Shown here piece by piece: positions 1 to 10,918 of a stretch of 64,000 nt of DNA. The stretch's first letter is position 1. Each line of letters opens with the position of its first letter. The DNA is from Cyathus striatus (Eukaryota; Basidiomycota; Agaricomycetes; Agaricales; Nidulariaceae), in the NCBI GenBank assembly GCA_025738555.1, contig JAOVFP010000010.1, positions 372,001-436,000 on the forward strand. Direction: 5' to 3'. The notes beneath the pieces are model-generated. The model made no database searches, was not told the origin of the DNA, and saw only the letters and a program-made list of their open reading frames with translations. The position numbers and the translations under genes are program-made.

Positions 1-300
1 TCGTATGTAGGTGTAACTTGCTGTGTACAGAGATGCTAAGCGCCGGCGTTAAAATGTATGACGGTCATATAACGGACTAGTACGTCTTCCTCTCCTTCAC
101 GTTGGCATTCGCTCTTCAAAGCACAATCTGTACTTTTATCTTTTTGGCGCTTATGAAACTGTCACCTATTTTTGCACTGGATCGCACGCATGTATACCTT
201 GCTCTTTTAATAAAACTCCTTTGAATACTTCTTAAGAACTCGAGGTTATCGCTCTCACAAGGGATTATTTTTACTTAATGACGTCGATGCGATCGTTAAC
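1..300 (+). repeat. Dispersed repeat family R, 3' module (copy 1)
   Basis: This module recurs at about 6370-6690 (+), 13270-13625 (-), 31650-31980 (+) and 50970-51320 (+). Shared landmarks are a 'gcactggatcgca' core, a 'cttttaataaa' stretch that resembles a poly(A) signal, a 'gagctcgagg' block and 'gtcgctctcac'. The copy at 13270-13625 is in inverted orientation and aligns from the first bases of the window. No coding frame is evident. The AATAAA-like stretch suggests this is the transcript end of a larger repeat unit; that is inference. Confidence 0.75.
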
Positions 301-339
301 CGGTATCTAAGCCACCCATTCACCTCACAGGGAGCGAAT

Positions 340-720
340 TCTTTCCTCCTTCCTTCCTGGAACTTCGCAGTGGACTAAGGCCACGACAGTATTTCCAGCT
401 CTTATGATGGTCTACAAAGATATAGGTACCTGCGCGTCGATTCTCCCTCTCAACCACGTGTTAATCACAAGCTTTTCTCTCAGGTATAGAAGTCCTTCTG
501 ATGACGTCCGTCATCCACCCTCTACGAGCCATGGCCCCAACTAACATCCGCACTCTGCGAGACGAAAATAGAACAGACCATCAATTCGCGACTACTTCCC
601 TCGTAGATGTCAACGGTCAATCTAACGATCAGTCTACCGCGATATCGCTAGAACATCAGGCCTGCGACGTATTCGAAGGCGATGCGTTCTAAATGGGACC
701 TTCCGAGAGTACATGATGAA
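340..720 (+). repeat. Dispersed repeat family R, M1 module (copy 1)
   Basis: Homologous to modules at about 4950-5290, 5500-5810, 14400-14680 (minus strand), 30460-30930, 48880-49250 and 59690-59960. A short conserved reading frame ending in a 'DVFEG' motif (about 664-690) is seen here and in most other copies. In other copies it runs on through 'SNQTVDWDA' to a conserved TGA; here a TAA follows almost at once (690-692). Treated as a repeat with possible coding remnant, not as a gene. Confidence 0.7.
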
Positions 721-764
721 CACACAATTTTCTCATGTACAGCATCCTGACAGCATCGAAAATG

Positions 765-774
765 CTATATATAT
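765..774 (+). promoter_or_regulatory. TATA-like box upstream of the NACHT gene
   Basis: A run of alternating TA (gctatatatatg) lies about 85-95 nt upstream of the proposed ATG at 859, a plausible spacing for a short 5' UTR. Assigned by position and composition only. Confidence 0.4.
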
Positions 775-858
775 GCTCTTCTCCCCCAACCAAACTATTC
801 CACTAAGACCTTACCAAACACCCCTGAGACACTGGTCATAAGAGTATCTTGCGCATAT

Positions 859-3111
859 ATGGCTTTCGAAGGAGCCAACAACTTCAAAATTATTGTTGGT
901 GGAGATTTCAATCAACGAGAAATTAGTTATCATGATAATTCTGGTTCGTAAACATTCAGTCTTTCAAACATTGCTTACCATATTGACACATTTTCAGCCA
1001 AAGCAATGGATATTATCACTCGTGCAGCATGTCCAGGAGCAGGCCATCACTCTGCTGAGCGTGCAGATCCTCCCAAGTGTCATCCTGACACAAGAAAGAG
1101 AGTTATCAAAGAGATTATAAAATGGGTTAACACGCCAGATCCAGAGAATCGAATGATGTGGTTGAACGGAGCTGCTGGTGTAGGAAAGTCTGCTATTGCT
1201 CAGACAATAGCAGAGAACTCGAAGAACATGCTAATTTCCAGTTTTTTCTTTTCTCGAACTTTTACAAGTACAGGAAGAGATGATGGAACAAGAGTTATTC
1301 CAACAATTGTATATCACCTTGCAATTAGGATACCAGAAGCAAGAAGTTTTATCTTGGAAGAGCTGAAGCGTGACCCAGCCATATTTCACCACTCAATGGA
1401 GGAACAGTTGAAGAGTCTTTGTAAATCCAATCATACATCTCAAGATGAATGGCAATCTCCTTACTCCATGCCTAGTAATAATTGATGGTCTAGATGAATG
1501 CAACAGCACTGATGTTCAATCAAGGATCATAATGGCTATTGCAGACATTGCAGTGTCACAGCCACTGCAGCTGAGGTTTCTCATAGCAAGCAGGCCAGAA
1601 TGTGAAATTGACAAAACATTCAATTTACCATTTGTCAATAATATATCCATTCACCTAACTCTAGACTGGAAATATGATCCTGACCAGGATATCAAGACAT
1701 ATCTTCTAGATGGATTCAACATTATAAAACAGACTCATGCCTTAGCCTCTGAATTATCTGAAATTTCCAGCTGGCCAACATGGTCTGACCTAGCAGATTT
1801 GGTGAACAAATCATCTGGGCAGTTCATTTATGCTTCAATTGTGGTTAAATTCATTTCTGATGATAATCATGATCCACGAGAAGCTCTTAATGCTATCATT
1901 CATAAGACTATGGGAAGCACATTAGAAGAAAACCCTTTTGCTGAGTTAGATGCACTGTATGGTCACATTCTTTCATCAGCTGCATCAAAAACAAAGGGAG
2001 GGTATGATGCAATTATGGATATATTAAAAGCCATTGCTCTTCCAAAACAAAAGGCCATCCTTGTTCCATCTGTGGTCAATAATATCAAGGATCTAGCTGA
2101 ATTCTTTGGAATTAAGGAATCAGATCTGAAGTTACAGATGCTGCACCTTCACTCAATAGTACATATACCAACAAATGGCCACCTTTTCGATCCCATTAGA
2201 TTTCATCATGCTTCTGTTAATGAATTTTTGTTGGACCCATCTAGGTCAGGGAAGTTTTTCATTGATTCTGTAAAAGGACACATATTTTTGGCACAACGTT
2301 GTCAGGCTACAATTTTGCATATGCTATCTGAGGACAGTCATCCTGTCAAAAGGGCCTTTGGCAAAAACCATGTGTGGAAATATGTTCTTCAAAACTATTT
2401 TTGGCACATGAAGTACAGCAAGTTCGATGTTCAATTATTAAATGAATTTCGTCAATTGGAAGACGTGCAGTGGTTTATGTCTTGTATGCTCTCGAAGATG
2501 CAAGGGGATGAAATAATGAATGTTATTAAACATGTATTTGATTTTGATGTCTCTAACAAAGTAAGTAGGATTTATTTTATTCTGATTTTTATTAAGCTGA
2601 TACTATTGTATGCTATAGAACTTTGCTGTCCCAAAAGCAATGATGGCGGAAGATGTTGGTTTATGTATACGCAATGCAGTGGATGAAATAATCTTGAAGA
2701 ATTTCGTCGATACTGAGGAGGCATATGTTCACACCATAGGTCGCATTATGCATGACAGGGAGAAGTCTGATGAATTTATTCCTAAAATAAGCCACTGGAC
2801 AGCAGCAGTAATGGAGAGCCCTTCACGAGGGCGCCACATCTATCTAAGTAAAGAAAAAAGCCAGTCCTTGGCTCGTCGAATATTGGAAACGTACGTTATC
2901 AGTCATCTATAGTAAATTAATTCAGGATTAATATTACAGCACCATTAGATCTCTCAATTTCAATGATCATGTACCGTTTGGAGTACATTGTGACGATTAT
3001 TCACCTATCTTGAGATATTTATTCGGTAGAATCAAACCATCTTTAGTGAAGCATAATAATGTGCTTAAGTACTTTTCATCATGTTATATCAGAAAGGTTT
3101 TAAAGGCATGA
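859..3111 (+). pseudogene. NACHT-domain NTPase (NLR-like/STAND), one frameshift
   Basis: Gene model read by eye: exons 859-943, 998-2560, 2619-2890 and 2940-3111. The introns are 54, 58 and 49 nt, each with GT and AG ends and joining in frame. The start at 859 gives an N-terminus with the 'IVGGDFN' pattern common in agaricomycete NLRs; the later ATGs at 893 and 1006 are not preferred. Walker A is GAAGVGKS (about 1171-1194). A Walker-B-like IIDGLDEC lies near 1480-1503, followed by a sensor-like 'RFLIASRP' (about 1576-1599). These are typical of fungal NACHT STAND proteins, which are intracellular signalling NTPases tied to nonself recognition and cell death. Near 1417-1420 the frame changes by one base (CTTT, then GTA AAT CCA continues the homologous reading). 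The copy is therefore disabled unless the base is a sequencing error. No WD40 or ankyrin repeats follow. Confidence 0.8.
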
Positions 3112-3161
3112 TATTTATATAGTATATTCATTAACGAATATCTAACGTGTCCGTGTTTCAG

Positions 3162-3920
3162 AAACTTGATTCGATCGAGGAGACAAAAAATGATCCAAAC
3201 AAAAATAACGAAATGAAGGACTCAGAAGATGAGTCTGACGAGCATGAGTATTACAAGAAATGGTATGAGAATGTGGTGAGGTCTCTCATGAATATGGAAG
3301 ACGTGTCTGAGGAGGAAGCGGAGCGTGAGTCGGACGAGCATACAGAAGACATGTCTGACGAGGAAGCGGAGTGTGAGTCGGACGAGCATACAGAAGACGT
3401 GTCTGACGAGGAAGCGGAGCGTGAGTCGGACGAGCATACAGAAGACATGTCTCATGAGGATGCGGTCGAGAACTCGGATGCTGAGGATGTGAAAGACGAG
3501 CCTCGTGAGAATGCTGAAGACAAGTCTGACAAGTCTGTAGAAAAAAAATCTCATGAAGACGCGAAAACAGAGTCCACAAATAAATCCATACACCTGAACG
3601 CATGGCTTCCAACGAACGATATGGGTTGCAATGAATCATGGGAAGAGACATCCACCAATATAAGTCTAGAGACAGACAATAGAGTGGCGTGCAGGACAGG
3701 TTTTGGCGATATAGATGATGTAAACCCCTGGGTCGATCACATAGACAAGACCTCGTATATTACGACGGCTAACGAGAGTATGCAGCAGTCACTACTAAAC
3801 CACAGTAGCCATTGGAACAATGATGAAGAAGAGGGCAAGATTAGTGTCAAGCGCCAACGCGAGGAGACGGACACACAAGACAGACCGCCAACTCGGAGAC
3901 GGATATTCACGAACATGTAG
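3162..3920 (+). CDS. Highly acidic repeat-bearing exon, probably the C-terminus of the NACHT gene
   Basis: The frame has no ATG at its left end; it is preceded by a good 3' splice site (tttcag, 3156-3161), so an upstream exon is expected. A phase-0 join from the NACHT exon after AAG at 3096 would work, but its donor (GTTTTA) is weak. The product is dominated by D/E/S residues with a tandem repeat in the middle and a basic KRQREE..PPTRRR stretch near the end, suggesting a disordered, possibly nuclear region. After the TAG at 3918 another frame (about 3887-4036) continues with equally acidic sequence, so a second frameshift near 3890-3915 is possible. Function unknown. Confidence 0.5.
   Translation, partial: KLDSIEETKNDPNKNNEMKDSEDESDEHEYYKKWYENVVRSLMNMEDVSEEEAERESDEHTEDMSDEEAECESDEHTEDVSDEEAERESDEHTEDMSHEDAVENSDAEDVKDEPRENAEDKSDKSVEKKSHEDAKTESTNKSIHLNAWLPTNDMGCNESWEETSTNISLETDNRVACRTGFGDIDDVNPWVDHIDKTSYITTANESMQQSLLNHSSHWNNDEEEGKISVKRQREETDTQDRPPTRRRIFTNM
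3306..3449 (+). repeat. 48-bp in-frame tandem repeat, 3 copies
   Basis: Three units at 3306-3353, 3354-3401 and 3402-3449 encode 16-residue repeats close to SDEEAERESDEHTEDM. A diverged fourth unit follows (SHEDAVENSDAEDV). Copies differ by only a few bases. Minus-strand ORFs across this stretch are shadows of the repeat. Confidence 0.9.
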
Positions 3921-4033
3921 CTGTAAACGTGAACATGGAATCAGAGGCTCACGAAGAAACCGCGAATACCCACCAATCATTACCGGAAGACAACGTCAAT
4001 TCAGACGGCGGAGTAGACGTTCTTCCTGTATCG

Positions 4034-4265
4034 TAAAATGCAGTATTCGGCTCTTTTTGTTACCTTATCTCGCTGTACTCCCACTGCCTCGTACTAACTT
4101 CTTTTCTCGCTTTCACTACCATCATATACATTTCTGTCATACATATGCTCTGAGAATACTAGTTTTACTTTCCCCCAACACTTATCACGAGCTCATTGGA
4201 GGGTTGGAAAGACGTCGAACCATTCAGATAATTCTTTTGTCGAGGGGATACTTTTGGGTTTATTT
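4034..4265 (+). repeat. Sequence homologous to the 253-bp insertion at 47680
   Basis: The non-coding stretch after the acidic exon aligns with 47703-47925. Shared landmarks in order are 'gtaaaatgc', a pyrimidine-rich run, 'tgtcatacata', 'gagctca(c)tgga', 'gacgtc' and 'ctttgtcgag.ggatact'. Here no flanking duplication is visible. Either a small mobile element lies in the 3' region of this gene, or the 47680 insertion derives from such a 3' end. Confidence 0.6.
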
Positions 4266-4689
4266 TTCAGTTGTATTTAATATAGGTGGATGATCTGGAT
4301 CATGGACTTTAAGACTGACTATATAATCATTGTGCGGTATTAGTGACTACATGAAGTATCGCGGTATCCCGCACTAGCAGGTAAAATCCAGGGACTCTGG
4401 TTCACCTAAGTCAAACGTTTCAGGATATAGAAGTGGACTACCATACACAAGAATGGCAGCCTGAGAGAAATAGAAAACGCATGAAGTAAGTACAATAACC
4501 TTGAGATAACCACGGAGAGTATGTATCCTGCGGCCTGCCTTTTCAGAGCACGGAGAAGTTCGCATTAGGATGCTTGAGCTCTTGAGCCTTGCCTTTATGG
4601 GCGCTCTTGATGTAGATTCCATGGCTGCTCGACGATACTGCAGTTCTAAAGCTAAACTTAGACTGAAGTCACTGAGTCCGAGCTCGGTT

Positions 4690-6690
4690 AAGCGCTACGC
4701 ACCAAGACAAGCGGCCCTGCCGGGTAGCGCTTAACTTCGCGTCAAGTTTCAACACTTCAACTGTGGGAAAATGGAAGCTCTCGCACAGACCATTGAATTC
4801 GAAGAGTTTAAACCCTCTGACTGGTGACTAGCTTGCAGAATGTGACATCGAATATCTTTCAGCTTTCTTCCCAGTGCCACTGTTACTTCTCTTGATCATG
4901 GGGTCGGTGTTTGGATGCTGTAGTATGTAGTTGGTATGGAGCATCGAACGAGCGGAACTGGAACAAGGTACGCCTGGGGTACGTGCGCGTCCCTCTTAAA
5001 TGTGCGTTACTGACAAGCTTTCATTCTCAGGCATAGAATAGCACCCCTCCCGTTACCCACATTACTCCCCAGTCCCGATAACCGGAACGAACAGGCCATC
5101 TATTCAATCATTTTCGTGCAAGCATTGCAGTTGTGACTACCTCCCTAGTGGACGTTCATCCAATTGCCATCCAACGTTGTGTCTACCGAGTACTGGCTAG
5201 CCACGTCAGCCCTGTGACGCCTTTGAGGGCTATTCGCGATTCAGAATCTACACCGCCGTTGTTCCAAAGCTGCAGACGATGGCTAGTGGGTATTAGGTGA
5301 AGTGTAGCTTTAGTGCAGTATGGGTATCGTCCCCGATGTACTGCTACTGGAATGCACGTGCGTCTACCCCTTCATCTGCATTTAAAACTCCAGACAACCT
5401 ACTCGCAGATTAGACTGTTCTTCCGCTCCCAGAATCACATTCAATACTTCATATCCCCCATCCCCTTCACGTATGATATCATCAATCAATGAGCGGAACT
5501 CTCAACCGCACGCTACTTACTAGCCTCCATTCTCATGCATAGAACCCCTTCCGTCGCCAACTTCACCGGCACCATCCACCAACATTACGGGAACGGACTG
5601 TCAGTTCGATCACTCTTGTCTGCGCTTCGCAGCTGTCGCTAGTTCCCTTGTTAACCCTCTATCCAACGTTCAGTCTACAGCGAATTCACGAGCAACATAG
5701 GGTCTGCGACGTCTTCGAAGTCGATCTGCCAAACCAGAAAGCAGGTTGGGAAGCAACGTGTCTTTAGGACATTGTCCCCACGAGGTAGACGCTGGTTAAA
5801 CACGATTCAACCAGTGAAGTGTAGCTTGGGAGCAGTCCTTTTAGGTACTGGAACGCACGTACGTCCTTCCATCATCCGTATCCTCTCACTCCAGCCAACC
5901 CACCCACAGGATTCAAGGACTCTTCCATTACGAAAGTATAACGCTCCCAGAATCACATTCTACACTCCTCCACCATCCTCTTCACGAACGAACACATCAC
6001 CCCATCCTATGAACGGTGCATCAACGCGACACCCTAGTGAAAGGAGGGCTAGCGATGTGCTAAACTTGCCCCCTTCTTCATTGGAATGCTCGATCAATGG
6101 CAAAACGTATGCATGTAGGTGTAGCTCATATTATGCACGATTGCATGGGCAGTGCTGGGGTTTCCGGAGAAGCGTGCTAGGATTATGATATGGTACAGTG
6201 CATCGTAAGTCTTCACTCTTCCTCTCCAAAAAGACGATTATTGACATGCAGTTAAGTGATATACTAACAGTGCAGAGGAACAAGCCCAATAATGTCACAA
6301 AACGTATCCATGGTAACGTGGATAAGCCGTTTTCCTTAAGGATAGGTATGGTTGTATGTCTTACTTTTGATAACTTTCCTTTTCGCAATCGTTGGTGTTG
6401 ACGACTCTTAGTATTCAGTTCTATAAGCAGGACATGCACTTATTTTCTCATAGCACAAGGAGTTGTGACCTATTTCTGCACTGGATTGCATGTATTCCTT
6501 GCTTTTTTAGTAAATTTCTTTCACATCGTTCTTAAGATCTTATGAGCTCGAGGTAGTCGCTCTCACGAAAGTTATTTTTTACTTATTAACGCTGATGTGC
6601 TCGTGAATAGTAATTTCGGAGCACCCGTCGAACACACTGATGCTGTCATGTCTTATCGTCACTGGTGTATTTATACTTAGTAATCGATGG
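4690..6690 (+). repeat. Dispersed repeat family R, composite copy 2
   Basis: Contains, in order: the M0 module (about 4740-4920, like 27600-27800), two M1/M2 units (4950-5480 and 5500-6060), a block at 5690-6350 closely matching 29450-30140, and the 3' module (6370-6690). ORFs on both strands in the 6130-6440 block recur in the 29860-30240 copy but end at different places. I read no intact gene here. Confidence 0.8.
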
Positions 6691-6935
6691 GATCTATTCG
6701 AAGAACAGGTCAGCAGACTATGAAGAGCGCTTTAGCAAGTGCCTTTAAGGGTGATCCATTGATCCCTTCCCTCTTCGCTCCTATGGTTTTGGTGGTTGTA
6801 ATAAGCAGCTGCGAATTCAATCATTGGTCCGTGCGGCTATTTGTGCTCAGGCTCGCACGCATACACGCATGCCTTGCTATTTCAATGAAGTTCATTCGAA
6901 TGCTTCTTGTCATAACATTATTTTAGGCTCGATGT

Positions 6936-6964
6936 TGTAGAGCAGGCGTTTCGCCTGCACTACA
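6936..6964. repeat. GC-rich hairpin GTAGAGCAGGCG..CGCCTGCACTAC
   Basis: Near-perfect 12-bp inverted repeat around a 3-nt loop, one mismatch. The same hairpin, with CpG changed to CA/TG, begins the 253-bp insertion at 47680. It is probably the terminal or subterminal hairpin of a small mobile element that starts or ends here. Confidence 0.6.
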
Positions 6965-7059
6965 AAACTCAACATTTCTCGAAGTACGGCGACCAAGTCA
7001 CGTGACCGTCGCGTTCAGCAGTTAACCACCCTAATATTTAGTACATCCTGCAGTTTGGT

Positions 7060-7345
7060 ACCTAACAATTTCAAGTTATTCATTGATTTTTGACCGATTT
7101 CTCACTGATTTCTCTTTAATTGTCATTAATTTCACCCTAATGATTCCACTCTAATGATTTCTAATAATTTCAGATTGAACTGGGATTGATTTTTACTTAA
7201 TGTAATTGATTGCACCAGTGTATTGATTCCATTCTCTCATTGATTTCAAGCTGATTAGCATTGATTTCACTTATATTCACTTCTACATACAAGCAATGAT
7301 TTCAACTATTAAAATGGTAAGTAATTGATTTCATTCTACCATATA
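7060..7345. repeat. AT-rich degenerate 'ttgatttca' repeat stretch
   Basis: Many irregular copies of tgatttc/taatttca-type words spaced 10-25 nt apart; low-complexity, no coding frame. Confidence 0.6.
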
Positions 7346-8439
7346 AAGAATAGGGCTGGCAAGTGGCAGGGCCCACTACCTCCTCACTTAACAGACAATT
7401 ACCATTAGAAATACAATTTGTTATGGGGAAAATTGGATGAAGGAATCACGTACACATACTGTAGTCACGAAGACTGACAGTCACTATCAGTGTGATAACT
7501 GTGACACTCAATCTTCTAACTTCCACTGCAATTCCACTGAGTTGTGGTCAATTGCCACACAGCTGTTTCTCTTTCAACCAAGGTATCACTCCAGTTTAAG
7601 TAATGATAAAAGAAACTTATTGCATTAAAGCACAGATGATGGTACATACAACAGTGCTAAGAGGTCTATCATAATTTTTAATAGCCAGTGTCGATAGAAA
7701 ATGCCAGATGAAATAATGCCAAATACCACAAAGAAAAGTTACAGAAAGTTAAAATAAAGGACCATTTGAACTTAGCAATCACTTTAAGTGCTCATTTCCA
7801 CAACCTGGTTTATACGTCCGAGAGACATGATCTTGCCACAAGCTTTCACCAAGTTGGTAGTGAAGAACTCCTTGTGTGACTCGCTGGCACTGTTACACTT
7901 TTTCCATCTCAACCCCGCCAGAGCACCTCTTTTTCACGTGACCATTCTATTTATATCTTTTAGCTTACTCATCCCTTTCTATTTATAACTACATACTTAC
8001 TCATCATCCCCGACCCCGCTCCTCTGGTTTGTCATACTACGAGCACGGACATCTCTTATCTCCTCGGACTTGCTTACTGATACTGCTGCGCAGTTATTTA
8101 TAGACCTCTGTCGAGTCATGACAAGTCACGGACTTATTTATAGCTACGATTCTTTACTCGCACGGACCACGGTCCTTTGTATAAATAGCTCATGTATTAC
8201 GATCAAGCTTCTTCAGCTTGATCTTAGTTTAGCTATCATCCAATATAGCTGGCTAATCCCCTCTATCCTCTTTGAGAACATCTCAGACCCAGAATACCGC
8301 TACTTCATTTCCACTCTTCAAGTGTTACTGTGAAGACGCCGCCAAGTCCATTAGTGTATAACTTACGTTATAACTGTTTAGACTTCAACTTCGTCATACA
8401 ACTTACAAGTGTAGTGACAAGTCACGTGATTATTATATC
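7346..8439. other. No gene recognised
   Basis: Several ORFs of 60-90 codons start here, but none shows a recognisable motif, a splice-joined extension or supporting repeats. Confidence 0.5.
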
Positions 8440-8955
8440 ACAAGATCAGAAGACATCACGAAACCAGCTTGGATTGTAACAGGCACTGCTGAGGGTGCCA
8501 GAGGAGCCGGTGGCAACTCCAAATTCTGCCTCTGCATCGGCATATGACAAGTAAAAAGAGAGGAGGTGAACATACCTTAGTATTATCCTTCCACATTTCA
8601 TACTTCTTATTTTCCAACTCGACAACGATATCCTATTCATGAGAAGATTTGGATGAGAATAATTTGTCAACATCTTGCATGTCCGTTTCCCAAGTGTGGA
8701 CATCAATTTGGTACAGGGTTGGCTTTTGAGAACAATTAGGCGGCCAGTACATGCGACCATGTTGTCCTAGTATGCTTTTGACCGGTGAATTGGTTGTGTG
8801 GTCTGTCAATTTGAGGTGATGTTTTGATGGAGCATGAACGAGACTTCGAGCTAGGTAGAGCATCATTATATGTGTCAGAAGGTTCAGAGAAGTAAGAGAG
8901 CCTGAGGAAAGGGACAAAGGATGCAAGTATAGGAAAGAGAAGAAGAATGATCACA
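8440..8955 (-). pseudogene. Decayed coding remnant, unrecognised
   Basis: On the minus strand a frame (about 8926-8640) reads through a motif-like stretch WPPNCSQKPTLYQ and reaches a TAG near 8640. It resumes in the same frame with a lysine/glutamate-rich segment (VVELENKKYEMW) up to a GTATGT donor near 8577; a CAG acceptor near 8537 joins a proline-rich segment. The persistence of a plausible frame across the stop and intron suggests a former gene. Family unknown. Confidence 0.3.
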
Positions 8956-9568
8956 GTGACTCGACTTGGTGAGGACGTTACATTGTGCTCTGCTCACAAT
9001 TTCCAATTTCTTATGCCTCCACCTATTTATGTTGCTCACTCCCACTTACTGTCTCTTCACATATCATGAATCGAGATCTTCAGAACTACTTATATCTGAT
9101 TCATACATTGAAGTTGATATCAGCACTGTACATCTCGGCCAACTCTTGGTTATAATCATCATTCATGGAAAAAGATACCATGACCTGTAGTATCGAGCAA
9201 ACAGATATAGTAGTTTCGGTAGAGACTAACTCATCCCTCTGATCGCACACATAGTGTTAATGTACATACTATATATTGAACATGGGAATATCTCCATATA
9301 TATATCACCTAATAGTGATTACTGTTACTATGTTATAGCATTAATATTCATCACTTATACCTCGTCAGTAAAAGAGTAGGTGGGATGACAAAAGGAGGAT
9401 TGAAATGAGTGAAATTCATCGGCGGTCACAGACTGTCACGGGGCTCTAGCCAATCAGACTCAGATCCCGTTCAAGATCCCGAAATCGCCTTATAGGGAAA
9501 TCGAGACCACCCTATAACCCCACTACCTTAAAAGGTAGTGGGAATTTGAAATCAATCACCCTCTCGGT

Positions 9569-10141
9569 GATGAAACAGTTCGCAGCCCTGGTGCTCACCG
9601 ACGGCAATCAATCAGAATCGAAGCCACGACTCACCAACCCGCATGCAGTTCTCCCGATGTACCCCAACGGCTCGCTTGGCTCGAAGCTGAGGTCTTCAGC
9701 TATTCGATACCTATCCGTGCTACCGTTGCAGGAATTGGAGATGGAGTCACTGAGGGTATAGGCCGTTTCCACAGGAAGGTTAGGTCTCCCCAATTCTGGG
9801 CTCATTCAGACAAGAGCTCGCCATCTGTTCCGCTCGAATTTGAGGAGGACGACACACATTTTCCGTATTATGATGCCCTTGACATCCCCCGCAGTAATGG
9901 CGACGACTCTAGTGCTTATAGAGCTGGGGGCAGTGCTGATTACGCACCGTCTATTGCCATCTCAATGCCTTCAACTGCACCGCGAGAGGAAGGTCTTGTA
10001 GAGATGGCAGAAGACGATCATGACTACGGATAGGAGAAGCAGGATCAGCAGGCTATTGATGATGCTGAGCGCTTCGATGATATCTCAGTTGTTGGATTCT
10101 TGGATGAGGAGCAGACATCTGAGGCAGGCAGTGCAGAATAA
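9569..10141 (+). pseudogene. Degraded acidic ORF with internal TAG, unrecognised
   Basis: One frame runs from at least 9569 to a TAA at 10139, broken only by a TAG at 10031. Its central part (WLEAEVFSYSIPIRA, then GIGDGVTEGIGRFHRK) looks like folded-protein sequence and the tail is acidic (EDDHDYG, then DDAERFDDISVVGFLDEEQ). The other ORFs here (9546-9761 and the minus-strand 9608-9805) are in different frames. No family recognised. No ATG is evident in this frame, so the 5' end is probably lost or spliced. Confidence 0.35.
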
Positions 10142-10850
10142 GGTGAAGAGGCGAAAGAAGTAGGCTTCACACCCCTCTCTTAACTTAGCTTACTTTGAAT
10201 TTCTTGTACTATACCAGCAGCACGTTTGGTGTCAATATTAAATGCGTGCTGAGTGTTTAATACGTCAAGTACGAGTACTAAAGAATTAAACCAGTTCCAC
10301 ATTACAGCAACTTTCAATCAGCGATGATTAATACCACTCCTGAACAGAGGAAGTGCGATTTATATCTTTGACGTCGTTCTACGTGGTTGGCCAGTCAGAC
10401 ACAGAGATATTTGCCACTGTACCGCCCCACATCCTTGCTCCAAAATACTGTGCTATTGCTGTTCTAGCTATCTTTGCATCGATGTTGCTCAGAAATAGAA
10501 CACTCTTCTAAATGCGCTGTCACATTCACCTTTCATTACGTTGCTGAAGTGTTCTTAGAAACTTCCAAGCTGGCTACACATGCTGGCAGCCCACGCAATT
10601 CCTCGTCACGAATTATCTCTTGCGAGCACATAACCATAGTCAATGAGAAGACACATCAGTTTTTGTAAAACATCAGGAGCGGGAGGGCGCAACGTCAGGC
10701 TCAGCGGGTCGTTAACGCTTCGCTACTCTTCGAAATCAGTAGATCGAGCTGGTACCTGAGAAAATCATCATTCTTGAGTTCATTTTTATCAACAGAGCCC
10801 GCGGACATCAGCATGACCTACGTGCGGTGAATAATCGGCATCCTCGACGT
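10142..10850. other. No gene recognised
   Basis: Intergenic stretch between the degraded ORF and the GDSL gene; nothing beyond a 64-codon ORF without motif. Confidence 0.5.
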
Positions 10851-10857
10851 AGCATTG

Positions 10858-10864
10858 TATATAA
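10858..10864 (+). promoter_or_regulatory. TATA box (TATATAA) of the GDSL hydrolase gene
   Basis: Lies 55 nt upstream of the ATG at 10919 with a pyrimidine/CA-rich leader between. Confidence 0.6.
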
Positions 10865-10918
10865 GAAAGCACACAACATATTCTTCATCCAGAAAATTCG
10901 CGGTTTCCTTCTTGCAAC

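Noticed and set aside
893..1120. ORF starting at 893 as the NACHT start
   Set aside because: An ATG at 859 plus a 54-nt intron (944-997) gives an in-frame N-terminus of the family type; the 893 frame does not continue into the gene.
3222..3651. Minus-strand ORFs opposite the acidic exon
   Set aside because: Their internal repeats simply mirror the 48-bp tandem repeat on the plus strand.
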